A DNA stretch of 64,000 bases, taken from Leptidea sinapis (taxonomy: Eukaryota; Arthropoda; Insecta; Lepidoptera; Pieridae). Location: positions 7,068,001-7,132,000 of the forward strand of contig NC_066296.1 in the NCBI RefSeq assembly GCF_905404315.1, read 5' to 3'. The notes under the pieces are model-generated. The model was not told the origin of the DNA, did no database searches, and worked only from the letters and a program-made list of their open reading frames with translations. This document shows, piece after piece, positions 46,586 to 56,470 of the stretch (position 1 is its first letter; each line of letters starts with the position of its first letter). Made by a program: the position numbers and the translations under genes.

Positions 46586-47060
46586 AGGCATCGGCTTAGC
46601 ATGCCTTTCTTTATATAAATAAATCTTATTAAAGGGATATTTCACAGCGCACCTGTTGTCGTACAAATCTATTTACATTTTATGACTGTGAAATATTCGA
46701 GTGAGGACATTCTCAAATGAAAACTGAAAACTTTTCATTGTCCACTTAAGCCAATACTATGAGGGTTGCTCAAGTTCAATTTAAATATTCGTCACAGCAA
46801 AATGTGTTTTATCTCAACGTGTTAAGACATGAAATGAGTTGTTTGTCTTAACTTTATTGTCTTGTGGAGGCTTTCGTTTCGCTACTTATGTTGTCAGACT
46901 CATTACATTTGAAACAGCTAATGATGAATATTTTTAGACATTCGAATTTGGTAATTTTCTTGTTAAAGCTGTTGTAAATTTATTAAGATTATAAAATGTT
47001 GGAAGCAATTGGATGAGGTTAAAAATTAGAATACTTTAATGTGTCACACATGTTTGTATT
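46586..47060. other. Unassigned
   Basis: 46590-46680 resembles 43135-43205 (CATGCCTTTCTTTGTATAAAT), i.e. shared flank beyond the RTE tail, suggesting duplicated context or a composite repeat. Confidence 0.4.
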
Positions 47061-47166
47061 ACACAAATTAAATTTGAAAACAAAACTTATGAACGATGCG
47101 GGACTGGAACTCTTCGCTCTTCCTCTGAGCCGAATACGTCACCCGAACGGTTGGCTCAGTGGAAAG
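47061..47166. repeat. Inverted tRNA-like halves (family T1), collapsed
   Basis: AAATTTGAAAACAAAACTTA, GAACGATGCGGGACTGGAAC (minus-strand half), then CACCCGAACGGTTGGCTCAG (plus-strand 5' half), cut by the RTE sequence at 47167. Confidence 0.7.
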
Positions 47167-47545
47167 AGTTTCTCTGCTGGATAAAGGCCTTCCCCGAAGA
47201 TCTCCAGGACGATCAGTCCTGCGCTGCCCTCATCCAATGTATTCCGGCGATATTGACCAGATCTTTGGTCCATCATTTGGGAGGCCTACCAACACTTCGT
47301 CTTCCGGTACGTGGTCGCCATTCGAGGAATTTTCTGCCCCACCCGCCATCTGTCCGTGGAACTTTATGCCCTACCCACTGCCACTTCAGTTCGCTATCAT
47401 TTGGCCTACGTCTTTGGTTCTACTAAGGATCTCCACATTTCTGATTCGATCTCGCAGGAAAACTCCAAGCATAGCCCTCCGAGAGACCATGATCTTTCAT
47501 TTCCGGCCCATAGTTAGTGACCACGTCTGCGTACCATAAGTTATC
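47167..47545 (-). mobile_element. RTE-like LINE C-terminal and upstream segment
   Basis: In inverse: a Q/H segment, GRRPTNTSS-like shadow on plus, and on minus the conserved VLEWRP..GRPP..W..DLVKIAG..W..AAQDR..W..GEA order. It joins the tRNA-like repeat directly at its 3' side. Confidence 0.7.
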
Positions 47546-47919
47546 ACTAACAACACACACTGTTTGAAAACCTTCGTCTTCAGACACTGTTCTATTTGAT
47601 ACGAGATGATTTTACGGAGATTTCATTTTCAGGCATTTTAATCTTGACGAATTAATAAATGAAACAAGATTGACTGAGCTCAAAAGCACGCCTCTGAAAG
47701 CAATGTAAATGTAAGTTCCCAAGGGATTATTGTTGTTGTTTTATAAAGATCGAAGCGGGACTTTAATAATGGATTGGATACTGGCGGTGTGCCAATATTT
47801 TATCTCTGGCAATACCGCTAATTAATTAGCACTGCGTTCATAACACACGATAACACATTCTGACATTATGTTGATTGGTAGTGAACATATAGCAGAAACG
47901 TAATAGAATTTTTTTCAAA
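47546..47919. other. Unassigned
   Basis: Nothing recognised. Confidence 0.3.
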
Positions 47920-48450
47920 TCAAATCAAATCAAAATCACTTTATTCATGTAGGTCAAGGAAATGATACTTATGAATGTCTTATTGAATCTACCGCTACTT
48001 TGTAAAGGGTTGAGCTAATGAGAAGAAGTAGCAAGAAAAAATCTTAAATAAAGATTTACATTTTCATACATACACGCACGAGTTGTTCCCGTCGGGGTAG
48101 ACAGAGACAATAGAATACCACTTGCTTCTATCCTTACAAACCTCACGCGTTTCCTCTACATTCATTACTCTTTTCATAAATGCTCTCTGGTTGCGGGTGC
48201 TTCGGACCTTTCCTTTCCTCAATACGTCGCTAATTTGGTCGACGAATGTTCGACGAGGTCTCCCGCGACCGACTTGCCCACACACACTTGTCTTATATAT
48301 TTGATAAGTCATTCTACCTTCACTCATCATTTTCATCGTTTTACAAATCATTTCAACTACAATATAATATACCTATACTTGATTCAAAAAACATACTCCA
48401 ACGTCAAATAGTCAATGCCTTACACGAGTAAGTCAAAAAAGTATGACGTA
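47920..48450 (-). repeat. LINE 3' UTR (family U) interrupted by an RTE-like copy
   Basis: The inverse of 48337-48450 matches 40245-40335, and the inverse of 47926-48058 matches 60540-60680 (GCTACTTCTTCTCATTAGCT, ATAAGTATCATTTCC). It ends in a TTTGA-type pentanucleotide repeat. The two halves are separated by the nested insertion. Confidence 0.75.
48068..48327 (-). mobile_element. Nested RTE-like LINE C-terminus with 9-bp TSDs
   Basis: The minus strand encodes VGRGRPRRTFVDQISDVLRK then GKVRSTRNQRAFMKRVMNVE, ETREVCKDRSKWYSIVSVYP and a short TGTATG-type end. CATTTTCAT occurs at 48059-48067 and 48328-48336 as the TSD. It is a 5'-truncated insertion into family U. Confidence 0.8.
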
Positions 48451-48870
48451 AAAACTACTTTAGCGGCGTTGAGCACTTTTCTAGGGATGGGTAAAAAATA
48501 TTAAACTTGCGTCCGGACACGTGGCCTGATCGAAAATTCGTAAGACAGTCGTTGAAATTATGGATGAAAGATTTATACTTCTAACTAATTATAGTTCGGT
48601 TATTTCTACTTATTGTCAAATGATCATTGGACCTGTTGCAGTGGTTGAATCATTGTGATTGTTAAGCCCAAAATACCGCGAGGTCGAGGGATCGGATCTC
48701 GGCCGTGAAATAGTTATACAGTTTATTATGGATGAAAGTTGATTTCTCTGAGAGATAAACTTTTTAATGCAAAATAATTGTAATAGTTCTGAAGTCATTT
48801 ATGTGTACGATAGCGCAATAGATGAATATTGTATTTAACCACATAAATGCTAGTACTTTTATATATAAAG
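48451..48870. other. Unassigned
   Basis: GAGGTCGAGGGATCGGATCT (48680-48699) is B-box-like, but no folded tRNA unit was found. Confidence 0.3.
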
Positions 48871-48985
48871 CAATTCGAGTGAAATTATTCCCTAACCATT
48901 CCAAAATATACAAAAATGCACAACGTTAATGTTCAAGTTTTCACTTCTGCCGGCACTCCTGGAGTGCAACCCGTAGTTTTTTTAT
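48871..48985 (-). repeat. Dispersed repeat, pair of 640-745
   Basis: See the 640-745 entry; here it continues further 5' with GCACTCCAGGAGTGCCGGC in inverse. Confidence 0.55.
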
Positions 48986-49100
48986 GAAAGAAAAGTACAA
49001 ACGAGCAAATATACGTGTCATCTGATGGTAAGTGATCACCGCAGCCCATACTCTCTTGATACACCAGAGCAATCACAGGAGCGGTTTCGGCCTTTTAATG
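48986..49100 (-). mobile_element. CR1-like LINE 3' end (family A), diverged
   Basis: In inverse: GGAGCGGTTTCGG-type divergence of the GGCAACGCTCC word, GATTGCTCTGGTGTATCAAG, GTGATCACTTACCATC, then TTTTTTCAT-A tail. Confidence 0.65.
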
Positions 49101-49146
49101 CGAATTGTTTTTCTCCAATAACAATGATACTGACTTACCACTGGTA

Positions 49147-49499
49147 ACTGGAGGTCTATTACTAAAATCGAAAGCCGGAGTTTCGGTCCGAAACGAAAGA
49201 ACGACGAACTTCGAATTAAATCCTATTACCAAAGTACTTTGAATCCGAATAGTGCGGACGGATTTCGTTTCGGAACCATAGACATAACCATAAAAAGTGA
49301 AGTTGTAGTTACGATCATAATAATGTCAAACAACGAGGAAGTAAATGTCAAGTGAATTTGGAAATAAGGTAAACGAAAGAGAAAATGTCTGATAGCGCAC
49401 TTCGTATCGACCTTTGGATTCGAAACAGTTTCGTAATAGGAAAATGTACGATCCGTTAACCGAAACTTCATATTTCGATTTTGGTAATAGGACTCCTGG
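49147..49499. mobile_element. TIR DNA element, PIF/Harbinger-like by TSD
   Basis: TIRs of about 38 bp: left CTGGAGGTCTATTACTAAAA then TCGAAAGCCGGAGTTTCGG; right inverse CCAGGAGTCCTATTACCAAA then ATCGAAATATGAAGTTTCGG. Flanks TAA (left) and TAG (right) suit a 3-bp TWA-like TSD. The interior has an 81-residue minus-strand frame of no known family. Confidence 0.65.
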
Positions 49500-49565
49500 T
49501 AGCGTGATCTTTAACTAGCAATGTACGATACGACTACCTACTAAACTCATGTAAACAATACAAAA

Positions 49566-49872
49566 TTTCTATCGAGTCCTCTCTTGAGAAGGTCGCGGAA
49601 TGGGGTAAATTGAACCTTGTCCAATTTAACCCCCAGAAGACTCAAGTTTGCGCGTTTACCATAAAAAAACCCATTTGTCGTATCAGAATTCTGGGCCTCG
49701 AAATCTCGAGCGATTGCCAATTCTGCGGCCATCTGGAGAGCACAGACAAATTGGCTTCGAAGAAACTGGGCGTCATAAATAGAGCACGGCAACGCTGTCA
49801 TCTCTGGTCTGGCGCACCCCAGTATCAGCTCGATTCATTTAACAGAGCAGCTCGAATTGTCGGGGACCCAAT
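49566..49872 (+). mobile_element. CR1-like LINE RT fragment (family A), part 1
   Basis: NLVQFNPQKTQVCAFTIKKP, then RILGLEISSDCQFCGHL, SKKLGVINRARQ and, after a jump, HLWSGAPQYQLDSFNRAARI. The thumb region has a deletion before HLWSG. It precedes a foreign insertion. Confidence 0.8.
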
Positions 49873-50124
49873 GAATTGTTGCCACTAAAGCTTTAATAAT
49901 GTAAATTTACTTGACTTTGTTTGTTACTTTACATATAAAGGACATATCCTTTATGTAACTTTATTATAATAATTTCCTCTTATAAATTTTAAATGAGTCT
50001 TGGCACTTTTAAAAAATATGTATTTTAAAAATATTATTATATTTATTAAGTAGGTTACACATACAAGTAAAGTCTGTAATTATCCTTAACTGTAATAAAG
50101 AATATTTGAAATTGAAATTGAATA
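49873..50124 (+). repeat. Putative LINE 3' UTR insertion within family A
   Basis: An AT-rich stretch ending AATAAAGAATATTTGAAATT then GAAATTGAA separates two family A segments. The AATAAA signal and pentanucleotide-like end fit a 5'-truncated LINE tail. Confidence 0.5.
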
Positions 50125-50485
50125 CCGCATTTATCACGGGGAGCGTTCCGTAGAGCTGTTTAACCTGATTGCTGCCGCCGAATTTCACCTTCGCACGACA
50201 CGCCACAAGTTAGGATATTATCCCTACCATTCCGATGTGTGGCGGTCCACCACAGAGCGGTTTTCAAGGAGCTTTCTTCCTCGTACTACAAATCTGTGGA
50301 ATGAACTTCCTTGTGCGGTGTTTCCGGGACGATACGACATGTGTACCTTCAAAAAAAGCGCGTACACCTTCCTTAAAGGCCGGCAACGCTCCTGTTATTC
50401 CTCTGGTGTTACAAGAGAATGTGTGCGGCGGCGATAACTTAACACCAGGTGACCCGTACACTCATTTGTCCTCCTTTTTCATAAA
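50125..50485 (+). mobile_element. CR1-like LINE RT C-terminus and 3' end (family A), part 2
   Basis: YRIYHGERSVELFNLIAAAE, then FHLRTTRHKLGYYPYHSDVW, RSTTERFSRSFLPRTTNLWN and ELPCAVFPGRYDMCTFKKSA appear in one reading frame. The 3' end GTGTGCGGCGGCGATAACTT ... TTTGTCCTCCTTTTTCATAA follows. This is one of the best C-terminal copies. Confidence 0.85.
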
Positions 50486-51021
50486 AACAGAGATACACAG
50501 AGACAATACAGTTGATACAACTTGTTATTGAAACTGGCAAAGATTATTAGATATAATGCTACGTTCAGGTATCAACAGGCAGCTATACACGTCATATACA
50601 CATCATTATAGTTACTAATTCCTCGGTTTTCGCTTCCTTTGACCGTCGCCTGCACCTTTTGCGTTCCACAATTCATTTTTCTTTATTTGCGAATTTGGGT
50701 AGTGCAGCCAAACTCTGCTTAATTACAACATGCAACATTTAAAAAACATATTTATAAACTATTATAAAATGTTCATAATATTATCATCGTAAATGTATAA
50801 TGTTCATTATTATAATTATAATATATCAAAAATCTAAATAAATGTCAAAAATAATATTTATAACAGTTAAAAAATTTCCGTAAGGTAATCACTGGTTGTA
50901 TATAGTATGTCTTATCTATCAAAAACATTTTTAACTTTTTTTGGGATTTCCTCCGTTTCTATAATATCTATTATATAAATAAGGCCCAGCGCAGAAGAAG
51001 CTATTTGTAAAATGGGGACAA
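50486..51021. other. Unassigned AT-rich DNA
   Basis: No gene recognised. Confidence 0.3.
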
Positions 51022-51216
51022 TTACTGCGTGGTTTTTGGTTCCGCGGGTTCAGTCTCGCTGTCGGCTCCTTCCAGCTCACTCTTGCCACGTTACCCCGGC
51101 CTGTCCTACTGTTCTTCGGGCTGTCACTCCCCCGGCTGCTCACCCTCAGACTGGTGCGGGTCATCCTCCACCACCGTATCAGTTTTCTTTACGTCGGCGT
51201 AACGATAGTTAAACAT
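51022..51216 (-). pseudogene. Decayed acidic coding segment of unknown origin
   Basis: One minus-strand frame begins MFNYRYADVKKTDTVVEDDP and continues with E/Q/D-rich residues to a final TAA at 51022-51024. TGA (51124), TAG (51106) and TAA (51091) interrupt it in frame, yet between stops the composition stays strongly hydrophilic (QPEEQ, GKSELEGADSETEPAEPKTT). The stretch is GC-rich against AT-rich surroundings. I do not recognise the family. It could be a dead exon or retrocopy of a protein C-terminus; chance is possible. Confidence 0.4.
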
Positions 51217-51218
51217 GT

Positions 51219-51456
51219 TACCTAAACAATTTGTTATTTTTTTTTAAAGTGATAACCGTCACTTTTAGGATTAGTTACACAAATTAAATTTGAAAACAAA
51301 ATTTATGAACTACGTTATAAATTTTGTTTTCGAATTTACGACTATTACAAATTTAAGTCGACGCCACTGGAACGGTTGGCTCAATGGAAGAACGATCGCT
51401 AGGAGGCAGGGGGATCGAGTCCAGCATCGTTATTTTTTTTTCAATTTTAATTTGTG
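51219..51456. repeat. Inverted tRNA-like repeat (family T1)
   Basis: Left tail in minus orientation (CAATTTGTTATT ... AGTGATAACC ... AAATTAAATTTGAAAACAAA), a short mirrored piece (AAATTTTGTTTTCGAATTT), and a plus-strand tRNA-like part (GAACGGTTGGCTCAATGGAA to GATCGAGTCCAGCATCGTT) with the anticodon stem disrupted. Confidence 0.7.
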
Positions 51457-53240
51457 TAAACATGTTGTTACCATTAACCAACACCACTTCGGAAAAGTTG
51501 AGCTTTTATGTGTCAAGAATATCATTGCCACTTTTTTAATAATTAGAATGTATTTAAATCACATAAAAACCTTAACAGTCATGGAGTACTGGGACTATGC
51601 GAACAATTCATAAACGTGAAGTATTTTAAATTTAACATAACATATAGCATATACGAACAATTGCCCACTTTTAGGCTAAGTAAATTCGACAAGTCATTAA
51701 TCAGAATTTGCGTTAGATTTTATAAAAAGCTCCCTGAAAACACAATGGAAATGTTCCTAATCACGTTTTCTGCCTATTTTATAAATCTTATTACAATTGA
51801 AAGGGTTATTTAGGTAATAAGAGAGCTTTGGTATGAATTGCTCTAAAGGATTTGAGCTTTATAAAAAGTGTCATTTCCTTGCCTTCATGAATAAAGCGAT
51901 ATTGATTTGAGAAACAGGTATCACTATGAGAGGATTCACGTTCATGACGCACGGACCAGCCGTCGTTTAACTCAAACACATTTTAATGAAGGGTCCCCAT
52001 GTCACCCAAAGCACCCAAGGTCCCAAAAGCAATGATATTACATCGAGTATAACCAAGTCCGCCACTACACAGCTGAGCCAAAGCTCTAAATATAACTAAA
52101 CAGCATATTTATAGCTTCCAATAGTGTCCAGATCGATTCTCGTAGCTGCTACGAGTTTTACGGATTGTGGTATTCTCTAGACCTGAGTGCTAGTCGTCTG
52201 TACTAATACAGCCTGTGGAAAATATACTGATCAGTCGATAATCTATGTTAACACAGATAGTTCATTCATAGTTTCATATTAATTTTTTTAACCTTTTATC
52301 CCCGTCCCAATAGTTTTTTTTAAAACTCAATTGTTTTTTAAGCGTTTTCACTTTTCAATGTATTCTCCATTTAACCGCTGTGTTATGCATATGAAAAACC
52401 AGGACTGCGAAATGCAAATGGAAATTTTGATATAAAGTTTCAAATGTATGTAATTTACAATTTCTCTAACATATTATTTAAGGCAACTGCTGTTCATATT
52501 ATCTTTTTTTTGAGTTTATATATATATATTTACATTGTTAAATTCTCAAGCTGTAAATGTTGATTAAAAATTGTGGCAATAAGTTACTTGCCACCTCATC
52601 TCATAAGAAACCAAGTGATGGTAAATGGCAGAAATTGGCATTCTAAAAGAATAAATGGTATTTGCTTATGATTAATTTACGTAAATAAATTTAATCATAC
52701 ATATAAATGATATTTTCTACACACCCGTGCTATCGAGACTAATGTAAGATTTTTAGCAAATAAATAATGCTTAATTCTATTATTTTCTTCAATTACCATT
52801 GAAATAGGATGTCATAATATTTCAGAAAAATCTCACACCGTAACATCAATATAAATTACCTTTCTTTCTCTAAGTTTCACAAAAATTGTCTAAAATTCTT
52901 ACAAAACGCAAATTACAAGAAAATCTGAGTTTAAATTTAAATTACTTCAGTTTTTTGTTCTAGCTGACAAGCAAAAGCTATTATTTTTATATTAAAACGG
53001 AGATTAATAGAGGCTCCTGACATTGGGGTCCCACGCTACGGCGATCAAAGGGCGCTACAAAAATAAAATGTCTACTTATTTATAGAAGGGCTATGTTTAT
53101 GGAATAGGCTCATAATTTTCATCACTTTTCTTATAGTCGCATTGTTAATATTGTTATCATAACAATATCTTATAACGTTAGGGCTTAGAAGTAATAAAAT
53201 AATTCCTTTGAGGTAAGTATAGTTAAATAATAAGACTAGT
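51457..53240. other. Unassigned AT-rich DNA
   Basis: No gene, RNA or transposon recognised. Short (TA)n and T-runs only. Confidence 0.35.
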
Positions 53241-53246
53241 AATTAA

Positions 53247-53318
53247 TGAACGATGCGGGCCTTAAACCCACCACCTCTCGCGTTCCGTGCGAGCGCTCTT
53301 CCACTGAGCCAATCGTTC
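53247..53318 (-). repeat. tRNA-like unit with complete cloverleaf (family T1)
   Basis: The minus strand folds with a 7-bp acceptor (GAACGAT/ATCGTTC), D stem GCTC/GAGC, anticodon stem CTCGC/GCGAG with loop ACGGAAC, and T stem GTGGG/CCCGC. The loop would read GGA at the anticodon, but position 33 is C and the T loop is TTTAAGG, so the B box is not canonical. Best read as a repeat-derived tRNA-like structure, not a working tRNA gene. Confidence 0.7.
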
Positions 53319-53397
53319 GAGTGATGTATCGTTGCGATCTTGTATGTCTTGTTCAACCCTGCTCAACCCCAATATTTGCATTATAGGAAAAGGACTT

Positions 53398-53745
53398 TTT
53401 TTATGGAAAAGGAGGACAAATTAGCATACGGCTCACCTGGTGTTAAGTGATCACCGCCGCCCACATTCTCTTGCAACACCAGAGGAATCACAGGAGCGTT
53501 GCCGGCTTTGAAGGACCCGCGTCGTATCGTCTCGAAAACACCGCAAAAGGAAGCTCATTCCACAGCTTTGTAGTACGTGAAAGAAAGCTCCTTGAAAATC
53601 GTATTGTGGTGGACCGCTACACATCCAGATGGTGGGGATGATATCCTAATATGTGGCGTGTCGTCCGAAGGCAGAATTTGGCGGCAGGAATCTGGTGAAA
53701 CAGCTCTTGAAATAACGCTCTTTCAAATCCAAATATTAAGCAATG
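53398..53745 (-). mobile_element. CR1-like LINE RT C-terminus and 3' end (family A)
   Basis: The minus strand gives HHLDVWRS-, FLPRTTKLWNELPFAVF- and GRYDAGPS-like segments, then the 3' end GATTCCTCTGGTGTTGCAAG ... TTGTCCTCCTTTTCCAT. It interrupts the tRNA-like repeat, so it is younger. Confidence 0.8.
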
Positions 53746-53816
53746 TAAATTAGTAAAAATAAGGTACTTAATCCCAGAAGTGAGGGTTATAAATTTAAAA
53801 ATAAGAAATTGTTTAT

Positions 53817-54154
53817 AATAAGACTACTTTCCACGACTCTACAGTTACACCTCTGCAGCCTATATAGCCTCTACGTGTACGTGAGAGTCTTCTTAGAGAA
53901 GAAAACGAAAACTGAATTAAGCCTTTAGTTATCTTTTTAATTGTAATAGTTGTTGTAAGAGATATTCGTAGCCTATTCTCTCTTGCAGTGTTGCTGTCAG
54001 TTTGGGCTATTATTCGAAGGCTGACATAAACCCTAATAGATTTTTTTATAACCTTAAAGGACGAGACCTTGCTGCCCTCAATAATGTTCCTGGCCTGTTT
54101 TTATCGGTTGTCTAACAGCAAGAGACTCTATCTAGATATATAAATTATCTAAGG
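53817..54154. other. Unassigned; short word shared with 21.45 kb
   Basis: Segment 54090-54150 (GGTTGTCTAACAGCAAGAGA, ATAAATTATCTAAGGAT) resembles 21452-21512. Confidence 0.4.
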
Positions 54155-54235
54155 ATGACTGCATTGTAATGGGCAGAGCGTATCAATTACCATCAGTTGA
54201 ACCTCCTGCCCATCTCGTCCCTTTTTTCTCTTAAC
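54155..54235 (-). repeat. Family S fragment, inverse
   Basis: CTGCATTGTAATGGGCAGAG to CATCTCGTCCCTTTTTT, the family S 5' end reversed. Confidence 0.7.
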
Positions 54236-54295
54236 TCACGTCATAAAAAAATACTGATGTTTTCCGAACCCTATAGTCTTAAAATATAGCAGTAC

Positions 54296-54565
54296 TATTA
54301 ATTGGTATTTGATAAGCCCTGCCCATTGCAATGCAGTGCCGCTCAGGATTCTTGAAAAGCCCAAAAGTCTGAGCGGCACTACAATTACGCTCGTCACCTT
54401 GAGACATAAGATGTCAAGTCTCATCTGCCCAGTAATTTCACTAGCTATGGCACCCTTCAGACCAAAACACAGTAATGCTTACACATCACTGCTTCAGGGC
54501 AGAAATAGGCGTCATTGTGGTACCCCTAATCTAGCCGGCATTCTGTGAAAAGGAGCCTCCCACTT
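54296..54565 (+). repeat. Family S interspersed repeat
   Basis: Faces the 54155 fragment. Hairpin GTGCCGCTCAGGATTC / AAGTCTGAGCGGCACT is clear; it ends CCGGCATTCTGTGAAAAGGA. Confidence 0.85.
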
Positions 54566-55129
54566 GTATAATATATATATTTATGTTGTACGTCACAAAG
54601 CTTGTATAGCTTACCTACGTTCTATAATTTCGATCGTAACATTTATAAGTACAAGCACATAGTAACGACCGTTTATCTCGGTACACTGAGTAGAAAACCA
54701 ATCAAGCAAGGACCGTTAAGTTTTTATGAGTGCAGGTATACGACATTGTCTTTTATCGAACATAAAAGTATTGTGGAATATTTCACAGTAAGCGAAAATA
54801 TTTGAGACTGTCTCTTGAGAAAATGTAGCGCTTAAGTATTTTACAACTGACAACAGCGTCAGTAGTTTCAAGGATTTGTTTATTTGTTTAACACAAACCA
54901 TATACTTATAATACTAGTTAAGTTGTATTAACATTTTTTGACTCCACGCGTTGAAATTTATTTACGCCTAAGATTTTGTTAGTGTGGATTTTCGATAATT
55001 TATATTTATACATATATTTCTAATAAGTCTTATAATAAGTCTTGCCATAATTACTGAAACAAAGAATATAAGAAATACTTTTACAGTGTGTTAGTTTAAT
55101 ACATAATTATAAAACAATTAAAAATATAA
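54566..55129. other. Unassigned
   Basis: Nothing recognised. Confidence 0.3.
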
Positions 55130-55760
55130 AAAGCTTATTCGAAGTGGTCTCCATTGGCTGCAATACAGTCCTTTAAACGTTGAGGCCAGTTATTATTAGA
55201 GGCACGCACTCTTTCCATGGGAAAATTCTTCACTGCCAATCGTATTTTAGGGACTCCAAATTATCATGGCGTTTAGAGCAAGCCGTGCGTTCTTAAACTG
55301 ATCATAAATCATAATCCAGCGGATTAAGATCGGTACTAGACGACAGCCAGTCTTCTTCTCTGATGAAGTCAGAAGCGTTCGTTTTCAACCAAGACTTCGT
55401 ACAATGAGCTTTATGACATAGTGTTGCTAAGGGGCTTCACTACCTTCTCAAGAATGGTATCTTGATACACTTGTGCCGATGGTTTGATACCTTTTTCATA
55501 AAAGTATGGCTCAGTCACTCCTTCATAGCTAATACCTCACCAAACCATCACTGAAGTCGGATAGTGCTCACGTTGCACTCTGTCAAATAATTGGGAAGCT
55601 TCCTTAGAGCTTTGAGCATAAATACGGACATTTTGTTTGTTAAAATGTTTCGATTTTATCACCCTATTTTTTTTAAACTATCAGTTAAGTAAGTCTTATA
55701 GGCTGCAAGTCCTAATTCATCTTTTAATATACGCAACATGGTTTTAGGTGCTATCCTCAT
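55130..55760 (-). pseudogene. Tc1/mariner-superfamily transposase remnant (rosa/DD41D-like)
   Basis: On the minus strand: MLRILKDELGLAAYKTYLTD, NVRIYAQSSKEASQLFDRVQ, GISYEGVTEPYFYEKGIKPS, AQVYQDTILEKVVKPL and SSTDLNPLDYD, ending NNWPQRLKDCIAANGDHFE. The last aspartate (about 55314) sits in the DLNPLDY box. The segments holding the first and second catalytic aspartates appear deleted, and several frameshifts are present. It is a fossil of a mariner-like family. Confidence 0.8.
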
Positions 55761-55832
55761 CTCTCGAGATTAAAAATTATTATATTAAAAATAGCATTTT
55801 GCTCCATACCTACTTTGTGTTATGCAACTACA

Positions 55833-56005
55833 GTGATTCGGTTCTCTTTATCACCCCACTCCATTTTAATGAACAGAAGAGAATGAGAAAACTCAATGAA
55901 CAATCATGTAAAACTGACAGATTTCAAATGTAATAATATTTTGTTTTTTTTTTTTTTAATTGTATCTGTATTTATGGCCAGACTAAGTATAAGCGGAGCG
56001 CTAAC
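55833..56005 (+). repeat. Uncharacterised repeat, pair of 30064-30258
   Basis: See the 30064 entry. Confidence 0.65.
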
Positions 56006-56344
56006 GCGTAATTGATTGCAAACCTCGAATCATAAGGTTATTGAGAAAACATTGATAGTAACATAATATAGAACAGTATGTGTATGTGTCGGAAGCACTA
56101 TCAAGTTACTCTACCATTATTTGATCGATAACATGGTATTGTCTTTAATATAGACACGTATTATATTTCAGTGTTTTGTAAGATAAAGGTATTCTCGTGG
56201 TATTTTCCTCAAACTGACGCCGTGCCCTTTCTGAGCTTGTGATTCGATCACGCTTATAATAATACTAACATAATCATAATTGATTTAAAAATCTATGTTA
56301 GAAATTAAATAATTCTATAAAAGGCATTTATTTTCTCAAAATCG

Positions 56345-56470
56345 ATTCCTTTAGAATTCTTTTTGATGTCATTTCTAATATACTAGATACTACCGCTTCG
56401 GAAACAAATGACGCTGTGATCTGTGAAGAGGCCCAAGAAACGCTCGCAGCATTTTTTTTGTGCTCTTTTT
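56345..56470. repeat. Dispersed repeat, pair of 19380-19480
   Basis: Shares the ACTAGATACTACCGCTTCGG-type core with the 19.4-kb copy; ends in a T-run. Confidence 0.6.

Larger units (their letters stand above)
53244..53816 (-). repeat. tRNA-like repeat (family T1) interrupted by LINE sequence
   Basis: The tRNA-like head and core (to about 53395) are separated from a plus-strand family tail (TAATCCCAGAAGTGAGGGTT, 53768-53787) by the CR1-like segment. Confidence 0.7.

Noticed and set aside
53247..53318. Functional tRNA gene (anticodon GGA by position)
   Set aside because: C at position 33, non-canonical T loop, no long variable arm for a serine tRNA, and clear membership of an interspersed repeat family.
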